A stretch of DNA of 21,572 nucleotides from 2-01-FULL-45-10 sp964450115 (GTDB lineage: Bacteria; Omnitrophota; Gorgyraeia; 2-01-FULL-45-10), in contig CAYVCD010000017.1 in NCBI GenBank assembly GCA_964450115.1, positions 1 through 21,572 on the forward strand, in the 5' to 3' direction. The position numbers were made by a program, and so were the translations under genes. Shown here piece after piece: positions 1 through 6,900 of this stretch (the stretch's first letter is position 1; the number at the start of each line of letters is the position of its first letter). The notes under the pieces were generated by a model. The model was not told where the DNA came from, ran no database searches, and saw nothing but the letters and a program-made list of their open reading frames with translations.

Positions 1-758
1 TAGTAGTAAAAGATTTTGATAAGCTCTCCAAAGAAGATACCTCAAAAGTAGTAGCCTACATTAAAAATCCAAATCAACATACCTGTCTTATTATAGACTC
101 GGATGACGCATCCATCCTGGAGGACGAGCCTTCGATAGCCAGGTATGCCAAGGTATTAAGGTTCGCCCCTCTTTTGGATAATGAGATGTCGAGCTGGATC
201 AAGAAGTATCTGTCTGTGCAGGGCAAGACCATAGAAGATGACGCGCTTGATATGCTCAAAGAGTCTAAAGGCGCGGATATATTAAGCCTTTCCAGCGAGC
301 TCGATAAGCTCATCACGTTTACCGGGAAGAGAAAGAATGTCACCAATGATGATGTAGAGAGCCTGGTCGGCAAGAGCGTGGTCTCCTCCGCTTTCGATAT
401 TGCGTCCGCTATAGGCGACAGGAACGCGTCTAAAGCCATCGGCATCGTGCATGAGCTGGCATCTTCCGGTAAGAAGCCTTACGAGATAACGGGGATATTG
501 AGCTGGTTCTTTAAAAGGGTATTAAAGGCGAAACTTCTGCTCGATGCGGGCGATACGGAATCCATGGTGAGCCAGAAATTACGGATAAACAGGAGGAGCG
601 CGGAAGAGTTCTTTACGCATGTTCACTCTTTTTCGGCACAAGCTTTAGAATCCAAGATGAAGATACTTTTGGACGCCGATCTTAGCATCAAGAGGCCAAG
701 ATATAATCCATCTATGATCATGGAGTTCGCTATTATAAGGCTATGCCTTCTTGGATAG
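1..758 (+). CDS. holA: DNA polymerase III delta subunit, 5'-truncated by window edge
   Basis: The reading frame is open from base 3 with no start codon needed, so the gene begins outside the window; 251 residues are visible of a usual 330-350. HolA opens the beta sliding clamp as part of the DNA polymerase III clamp loader in the cytoplasm. The visible part fits the end of the AAA+-like domain 1 (CLIIDSDD, then WIKKYLSVQGKTIEDDALDML), domain 2 (ELDKLITF) and the all-helical collar domain (DIASAIGDRNASKAIGIVHEL, then a region resembling QLRINRRSAEEFF). An apparent TTG start at 174 lies inside the conserved region and is not the real start. The gene converges on rpsT and their coding sequences overlap by 18 bp at 741-758. 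The holA-next-to-rpsT arrangement is common in bacteria and supports both calls. Confidence 0.88.
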   Translation, partial: VVKDFDKLSKEDTSKVVAYIKNPNQHTCLIIDSDDASILEDEPSIARYAKVLRFAPLLDNEMSSWIKKYLSVQGKTIEDDALDMLKESKGADILSLSSELDKLITFTGKRKNVTNDDVESLVGKSVVSSAFDIASAIGDRNASKAIGIVHELASSGKKPYEITGILSWFFKRVLKAKLLLDAGDTESMVSQKLRINRRSAEEFFTHVHSFSAQALESKMKILLDADLSIKRPRYNPSMIMEFAIIRLCLLG

Positions 759-1013
759 ACCTGATATTCTCTTTGTGAGGCGAGAGGCTTTCCTGGAAGC
801 TGCATTCCTGTGAATGATGCCCTTTGAAGCAGCTTTGTCGAGCTTCGATATGAATACTCTCAAAGCGGCCTTAGCTTCATCGGCTTTTTTTGCCGCTATG
901 AGCTCTTCGACCTTCTTTGAATGAGAGTGAAGCTCGGATCTTATTGAGATATTCCTGAGATGTCTTCTGTTAGATTTTCGTAAATCTTTGAAAGAAGCTC
1001 TTTTTATCGGCAT
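741..1013 (-). CDS. rpsT: 30S ribosomal protein S20
   Basis: A 90-residue, Lys/Arg-rich, all-helical protein. S20 binds 16S rRNA early in assembly of the 30S subunit. The family pattern is clear: an N-terminal basic segment (KRASFKDLRKSNRRHLRN), a middle helix, and the conserved C-terminal stretch KAASKGIIHRNAASRKASRL. Length matches the family (about 85-90). The ATG at 1013 follows a purine-rich site (GGGAAAGG) some 10 nt upstream on the minus strand. Its promoter is at 1066-1095, giving a leader of about 46 nt that contains a GC-rich hairpin. In other bacteria S20 represses its own translation; whether this hairpin takes part is not known. Confidence 0.95.
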   Translation of the reverse strand: MPIKRASFKDLRKSNRRHLRNISIRSELHSHSKKVEELIAAKKADEAKAALRVFISKLDKAASKGIIHRNAASRKASRLTKRISGLSKKA

Positions 1014-1029
1014 TGTCTTTTTACCTTTC

Positions 1030-1049
1030 CCTGCCTGCCAGCAGGCAGG
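1030..1049. repeat. GC-rich palindrome in the rpsT leader
   Basis: Perfect inverted repeat CCTGCCTGC-CA-GCAGGCAGG, followed on the plus strand by C and T6 (1051-1056). As RNA on the minus strand it is a hairpin just before the rpsT ribosome binding site. On the plus strand it looks like an intrinsic terminator that could stop transcripts coming through holA. It shares the GCCTGCC / GGCAGGC core with the palindrome inside uvrC (3083-3123), so the two may belong to one repeat family. Confidence 0.7.
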
Positions 1050-1065
1050 CTTTTTTGAGTGACGA

Positions 1066-1095
1066 ATTATAACATGTAAGTCCGTTTATAGTCAA
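1066..1095 (-). promoter_or_regulatory. Sigma-70 type promoter of rpsT
   Basis: On the minus strand: -35 TTGACT (1090-1095), 18-nt spacer, -10 TATAAT (1066-1071), preceded by TG at the extended -10 position. The predicted start is near 1059, about 45 nt before the rpsT ATG. This is a near-consensus housekeeping promoter, as expected for a ribosomal protein. It occupies most of the gap to the divergent murJ gene. Confidence 0.85.
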
Positions 1096-1107
1096 GGATA
1101 TTTAAAT

Positions 1108-2640
1108 ATGGATAAGAAGCACCTCATCAGATCTACCGGCGTTATAGGGCTGGCTACAGCGATCAGCAGGATCCTGGGATTCGTGCGCGACATCGTCATA
1201 GCGAATTTTTTCGGCACAGGGCTGGCGGCTCAGGCCTTCTTTGTGGCATTTCGGATACCCAACTCCTTAAGGGATCTTGTAGGCGAAGGCGCTACTAATG
1301 CGGCGATAGTCCCCGTGCTTACGGGATACAAGGCAAAGGGAGAAAATAAAGAGTTCCTTCGCGTCTCAAAAGTCCTTTTTAATATATCATTCGCTTCTTT
1401 ATCGGTTTTGACCCTTATAGGAATAATAATCTCGCCGCTAATAGTGCGCCTGATAGCTCCGGGATTCATCCGCGAGCCTTCAACGCTCGACCTTACGATA
1501 CAACTCAATAGGACTATATTTCCATACCTGATACTTATAGGCCTGACGGCTTATACCATGGGCGTTTTAAACACTGAAAGGCACTTTGCGGGCCCTGCAT
1601 TTGGCCCATGCTTCCTCAATATAGCCCTGATACTGGCCAGTGTATGGCTTTGCCCTAAGATAGGAGTGATGGGCCTTGTAATAGGAGTTCTTGTGGGAGG
1701 GCTCCTGCAGCTGGCTCTCAATATGGTGATAATGTATAGGAGGGGCATCACCATAGATTTCAGAGAGGGCTTTAAGCACCCCGCGGTTAAAAAAATAGGC
1801 CTGTTATTGGTCCCGCGTGCGTTCGGCTCCGCTATATACCAGGTGAACATATTCGTAGATACGATGCTCGCATCGCTGTCATGGATCGTAGGATCCGGCG
1901 GAGTCGCGGCCCTGTATTATTCCAACCGTCTCATACAGTTTCCTCTGGCAATATTCGGACTTGCGTTGGCGCAGGCCGCGCTTCCGAAGATGAGCCATGA
2001 GTTCGCCATCAATGATATGAAAGGGCTAAAAGATACGCTCTCTTTCTCTTTAAGGATGACTTTTTTTATAATGATACCGGCGAGCGTAGGCCTGGCGGTA
2101 TTGGGTAGACCGATAATAAAGATGCTCTTTCAGAGAGGGGAATTTACGGACTACTCAACATATATAACCAATAGCGCCCTCTTCTTTTACGCTTTCGGGC
2201 TTTGTGCCTACGGTGGGATAAAGCTATTGGTTACCTGTTTCTACTCCATGCATGACACTATGACGCCGGTGAAGACGGCGCTTATTTCGGTGATACTGAA
2301 TGTAGTGCTGAACCTGATACTGATGTGGCCCATGAAGCTCGGGGGGTTGGCGCTCGCCACATCGATATCGGCCACTGTCAATTTTATTATGCTATATTTC
2401 ATTTTGAAGAAGAGGATAGGCCGCCTTGGAACGAAAGAGATAGTAGATTCTTTTATAAGAGCGCTATTGGCAAGCGTCATTATGGGGGTAGTCCTAAAAT
2501 TCACGCTGGCAAAGACTGGATCCGTGACAGGCATCTTATTGTCAATGGGGGCAGGAGTAGCGGCTTTTATCGCTGCTGCTTTTATTTTTAGGGTCAAAGA
2601 GCTCGAGAGGGTATTCGCGTGGGCCTCAAAGAGACGGTAA
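1108..2640 (+). CDS. murJ: Lipid II flippase MurJ (MviN family)
   Basis: A 510-residue polytopic membrane protein that moves lipid II, the peptidoglycan precursor, across the inner membrane. Family features seen: N-terminal SRILGFVRDIVIANFFG, the segment AFFVAFRIPNSLRDLVGEGA followed by NAAIVPVL, a central QVNIFVDTMLAS, and about 14 hydrophobic segments over the full length, all as in MurJ of the MOP exporter superfamily. The ATG at 1108 has AAGGA 9 nt upstream. The gene overlaps uvrC by 22 bp, so the two are probably cotranscribed and translationally coupled. I see no convincing plus-strand promoter in the short divergent gap to rpsT. It implies a peptidoglycan cell wall. Confidence 0.94.
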   Translation: MDKKHLIRSTGVIGLATAISRILGFVRDIVIANFFGTGLAAQAFFVAFRIPNSLRDLVGEGATNAAIVPVLTGYKAKGENKEFLRVSKVLFNISFASLSVLTLIGIIISPLIVRLIAPGFIREPSTLDLTIQLNRTIFPYLILIGLTAYTMGVLNTERHFAGPAFGPCFLNIALILASVWLCPKIGVMGLVIGVLVGGLLQLALNMVIMYRRGITIDFREGFKHPAVKKIGLLLVPRAFGSAIYQVNIFVDTMLASLSWIVGSGGVAALYYSNRLIQFPLAIFGLALAQAALPKMSHEFAINDMKGLKDTLSFSLRMTFFIMIPASVGLAVLGRPIIKMLFQRGEFTDYSTYITNSALFFYAFGLCAYGGIKLLVTCFYSMHDTMTPVKTALISVILNVVLNLILMWPMKLGGLALATSISATVNFIMLYFILKKRIGRLGTKEIVDSFIRALLASVIMGVVLKFTLAKTGSVTGILLSMGAGVAAFIAAAFIFRVKELERVFAWASKRR

Positions 2641-3896
2641 GGAGTCTACCAGATTCTCCGGGCGTCTATATGATGAAAGACGCCTCCGGAGAAATTTTAT
2701 ATGTAGGCAAGGCGGATAATCTAAGAAAAAGGGTTTCAAGTTATTTTCAGGCTGCCCGAAGGCATCCCGAGAGGATCGAATCGCTCGTATCGCAGATAGC
2801 GGACGTCGCTCATCTGCCTACGGCAACAAGCGCGGAAGCGCTTATCTACGAGAACGGGCTCATCAAGCAACTCTCCCCGAAATATAATGTCGCTCTACGC
2901 GACGACAAAAGCTACCCCATGCTGAAAATTACCCTAAAAGAAAAGTTCCCGCGCCTTATGATCACGAGAGAGAAGAAAGAGGATGGCGCTGTCTATTACG
3001 GCCCGTACACGAGCGGGAAGCTTTTAAGGGAAGCGTTGAAGATCCTGCAGAAATTGTTCCCTTTGAGGACCTGCAATAAGATGCCTGCCCGCCTGCAAGA
3101 AAAACCCATGCGGGCAGGCGGGCCCAAGAGGAAGTGCCTGCAATTCGATATAGGACAATGTCTCGGGCCCTGTGAGGGCAAAGTCGCCGAAGAGCGTTAC
3201 AGCGCCGTCGTCAAGGAGCTGAGGTTGTTTCTCGAGGGCAGACGGTCGGAGCTCCTGAAGCTATTGACCGAGAGGATGAAACAGTTATCAAAAGATGAAA
3301 AGTTTGAGGAAGCCCTGGAATGCAGAAATAGGTTCGAGGCGCTCGGCTCGATAAGCACGGACAGGGTGAAATATGGTCCGGTAAATGAGATTGAGGAGCT
3401 TAAAAATATCCTGGGCATTAAAGGCAAATTGGATATTATAGAAGCCTTTGATATCTCAAATATAATGGGCGATGAGGCCGTCGGATCGATGGTATATTTT
3501 CGAAAAGGGAAGCCCGATAAGAATGAATACAGGAAATTTAAGATAAGAGAAGTTTCCGGGATGGACGACTATAGCATGATGCGCGAGATAGTCCGTCGCA
3601 GATACGCGAGATCGATCGAAGAGAAGAAGAGGCTTCCCGACCTGATAGTGATAGACGGTGGTAGGGGGCACTTAAGCGTCGCGTTGGACGAGCTAAAAAA
3701 ACTTAAACTAGATGATCTGCCGGTCATCGGCATAGCCAAGGAGTTTGAAAAGATATATGTTAAAGATAAGAAGGACCCCATTCTCCTACCCAAAGAATCA
3801 AAAGCCCTGCATCTATTGGAAAGAGTCCGCGACGAAGCCCACCGTTTCGCCATAACCTACCACAAAAAACTGCGTTCAAAAAAGCTCACTAGTTAA
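2619..3896 (+). CDS. uvrC: Excinuclease ABC subunit C, compact form lacking HhH domain
   Basis: UvrC makes both incisions in nucleotide excision repair with UvrA and UvrB. Domains in order: GIY-YIG nuclease (residues about 12-90: SPGVYMMKDASG, YVGKA, Glu in IYENGLIKQ); cysteine cluster C152, C173, C181, C185 (family Fe-S ligands); UVR motif that binds UvrB (about 200-236); RNase H-like nuclease with D278 (EAFDIS), D346 (VIDGG) and H408 (DEAHRFA). At 425 residues it is far below the usual 600. About 110 residues between the UVR motif and the RNase H domain are absent, and the protein ends just after the RNase H domain with no helix-hairpin-helix pair. The GTG start has GAGAGGG 7 nt upstream inside murJ. 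A palindromic insert sits between C152 and C173. Confidence 0.9.
   Translation: MGLKETVRSLPDSPGVYMMKDASGEILYVGKADNLRKRVSSYFQAARRHPERIESLVSQIADVAHLPTATSAEALIYENGLIKQLSPKYNVALRDDKSYPMLKITLKEKFPRLMITREKKEDGAVYYGPYTSGKLLREALKILQKLFPLRTCNKMPARLQEKPMRAGGPKRKCLQFDIGQCLGPCEGKVAEERYSAVVKELRLFLEGRRSELLKLLTERMKQLSKDEKFEEALECRNRFEALGSISTDRVKYGPVNEIEELKNILGIKGKLDIIEAFDISNIMGDEAVGSMVYFRKGKPDKNEYRKFKIREVSGMDDYSMMREIVRRRYARSIEEKKRLPDLIVIDGGRGHLSVALDELKKLKLDDLPVIGIAKEFEKIYVKDKKDPILLPKESKALHLLERVRDEAHRFAITYHKKLRSKKLTS
3083..3123. repeat. Palindromic element inserted in frame in uvrC
   Basis: GCCTGCCCGCCTGC (3083-3096) and GCGGGCAGGCGGGC (3110-3123) pair in two overlapping 10-bp registers (3083-3092 with 3110-3119; 3087-3096 with 3114-3123). 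It encodes roughly PARLQEKPMRAGG. It falls between the first two Fe-S ligand cysteines, whose spacing is 20 residues rather than the 11 of E. coli UvrC, so about nine residues look inserted without breaking the frame. Confidence 0.75.
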
Positions 3897-3922
3897 AATC
3901 TAAAAAAGTTAGTAATAATAGA

Positions 3923-3950
3923 TTGACCTTCCCGCATACCGTGATATAAT
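3923..3950 (+). promoter_or_regulatory. Extended -10 promoter of the giant gene, leaderless
   Basis: -35 TTGACC (3923-3928), 16-nt spacer, perfect -10 TATAAT (3945-3950) preceded by TG at the extended -10 position. A start 7 nt downstream would be near 3957, only about 3 nt before the ATG at 3960. There is no room for a Shine-Dalgarno sequence, so the mRNA should be leaderless or nearly so. Confidence 0.82.
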
Positions 3951-3959
3951 TTTAACAAT

Positions 3960-6900
3960 ATGTTAATACATTACAAATCCAGATTTAGCATATTGTTTAA
4001 GTCTATTACAAGCATATTGGTGTGCCTATTTATCATAAATGATATATCATGGGCACAAGAGCTCTCGTCATTGCGAGGCCGCGAAACGGCCGAAGCAATC
4101 TCAAAAAAGACCCTTGCAGTACCTTCATCGATCCTCGACCCACAATTTAAAGAAAAGGTCGCCTTGGCCGAAATTAACTTTTCGGCTGAAGGCGTAATGC
4201 GTTTTATAGATGAGCAGTTGCAACAAGAGCGTGATGTAGCATTTAAAGGCAAGGCCGGGGAATGGAAAGAGCATAGGATCGAGGTCATTGAAGATCTTGC
4301 CAGCCCGTTGGTGCGGGGCAGGATCAAAGGCAATGTTGTCGGGCTGAAATCAGTAGTATTTGTAAGACTTGCCGGCCTACTCGCCTCTACAAGGCAATTT
4401 GCGTATGTCGATCTCACGGGTGAAACGACCGTGAGTAAAGAATATGGCGGCCTTCCGGTTGTATACATAGACAGCATGCTATGTAATACGTCCGATAGAT
4501 GCGTGCAGAGGCATGAGGTAGATGAGATCCTTCAATGGGAATATTTCAGGATAAATGTTCTCAGGTTAAGCTCCAAAGAGGAGATGGGGGATTGGATACG
4601 CAAACAAATCGATTCTCCGGACGAAAAGCTTAAAGGCACAGACTATGAAGGCCTCAATTCCCGCCAGATCGCGGAGCTTCTTCATGGTTATTCCTACCCC
4701 TTACGAACCCTAGACAGCAAAATTATCGGCACGACAGATTTCGCATACGGCTACATCGCGGAAATGCTGCGCATGTATCCTGCGTTCAAAACCACACGAG
4801 TCAATATAGCAGCTAAGAGTGAGGACGAAGAAAGGATCGAGCCGTCTTTAAAAGGTAAAGGCAAGAGGGGTGTTAGTAAGCATGTCCTGTTAAAGCTATT
4901 TAAGAGAAGCCTTAATGAGGTCTCGGCTGAGACAATAGCCAAGCTCAGACATACTCATAATCTGGGTGAGTGCAAAACAATACTCATGGACGCGAACGTT
5001 GCCCATGCATCTCAAATCGACGGGAAGTATATTATTACCGCGATCGAGAATCTATTAAGAAACGCGCCTGTTTCCAAAAATATCCAGCAACTGGAAAACA
5101 GGTTGCGATACGGCGGTCATGGCAGGTTCCTGACCGCTTACCTGGACGATAATTTTGATTATGTGATCAAGACCTATCTGGATCCCAATAAGAAGAGGGA
5201 AGTGAAGATCAAATGGATAGAAGAGGGCTGGTCCGCGGCCAATGAGAGGTTGAATGGTCTTGCGGCACGGACCCTTATTATTGACGCTACGGAGGGGAAG
5301 GCGAAAGAGTTCACGTATTTCCTCGAAGGCACGGGCTCTACGAAAACGGATATCGCCATAATTCAGGAGAAGATAGTGCCGCTTATGCATCACCTGAAGC
5401 AGCTCATCAGGAGTGAAAAGAATGACGAGGCCAAGAAGCTTATAGATGCCTTTAAAGAAGCCGTCATTATGATGTTCAGGCGCGGGGTCGTAGATGTTGA
5501 CTTTGGCGGGATGCTCGCTAATTACGGTTTTAATGAAAGGACCGGCAAGGTCTGCATATTCGATTTTGGCGATCTGACCACAGGCACTGCCAAAGCATAC
5601 GAATTCACCGACTACATCGATGTCACGAACGAATATACCGAGGATGGCTTGAGGACTGAAGTAGACGACCTGCTTGCGGAATATTTTAAGAGCAATCCTT
5701 TCAAGGAAAAAGACTTCTACGATGCTGACGGCAAGTATCTTTTTGGGGTGGATCTCACCCCCGATAATATGCCGGCGTTTAAAATGAGTTTCCCGTATAC
5801 AGAAGAACAGGTGCGCAGAATATTTGCCGGCGATGTTGTACACGGGGTGAAAGAAGAACAAAAGGTTGTCGGCCAAAGAATCGCGCGCGAAGGAGAGACT
5901 CCTAAAAAAGGACCGTTAGAGCAGGGTGGTGGAACACGCGTATTCTTTAAGCAACCGCCGGAGAGCATGGGTGAAATGTCGGATGAATGGGACGGACAAG
6001 GCGGGTCTCAAAAGATCAGAAGACATAGACCTAGCAAAAGAAGAGATTATGACGAAGGATCGGCCCCCGCAAAGAAGTCAGCTTCATGGCATAATGTTAA
6101 GATCACGAATGTCCGTATTCCAGAGATTGAAAAAGAGATCATTGCCGGACCGGATGTCTATGCGTCGCCTGTAGGGTTGACAACTTTCATGGCTGATGCT
6201 ATAGGCGATGATCTGTATGGACAGCAATGCCTCGATCTCGGCACGGGGACAGGCGCTCTTGGCTTTATTATGCTTAAAAGGAACGCGGCCGCGGTCGTCT
6301 TCGCGGATATTAAGTCGCAGGCTCTTAATAACGCCAGACAAAACGCTGCAAGGCTTGGATATGCCCCAGGGAAAGATCCCAGAGCAGAATTTGTTTACAG
6401 CGATCTATTTTCAGAACTATCGGATAGAAAATTTAACCTTATTCTCTTCACCCCTTCACCGATGGACGGTTGGGATATTTCAGCAAATGAAAATCAAAGA
6501 TATAGGTACAGAGAGCACGTTGAGCTATTTTTCAAGGATGCAGGAAGCCATCTTGACGCCTCATCCAGGATATTATTCAGGGATACGGTATTTCCGGAAG
6601 ATCCGAAATCTGTCGGCCGGGCGGATCAGATAGAAAGAATGGTAAGGGCATTCGGCGAAAGAGAAGGCTGTGTTGTGGAAAAGAGAGGGCCGCACAGGCG
6701 TTTTGTTGAATCTGTTGCCTGGCGCAAAAAAGGTAAGGGAGCTGTCTTGCGGGTCCCGGAAGAGACATATATTTATGTTATTACAAAGAACGTAGCTTCC
6801 GAGTCCGAAGCTGAAAAGATTGTTGCTCCGAGGCCAGCGCGCGAAGGTGAGACTCCGGAAAAAGGTCCGCTTGAACCGGGCAGCGGGACACGCGTGAACT

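Noticed and set aside
174..758. A TTG-initiated complete gene at the left edge
   Set aside because: The frame stays open to base 3 and the upstream residues continue the HolA family pattern, so it is a truncated holA and not a short complete gene.
5055..5876. 273-residue minus-strand frame opposite the giant gene
   Set aside because: It is a shadow of the kinase-like region with no start context or family motif; the plus strand explains the sequence.
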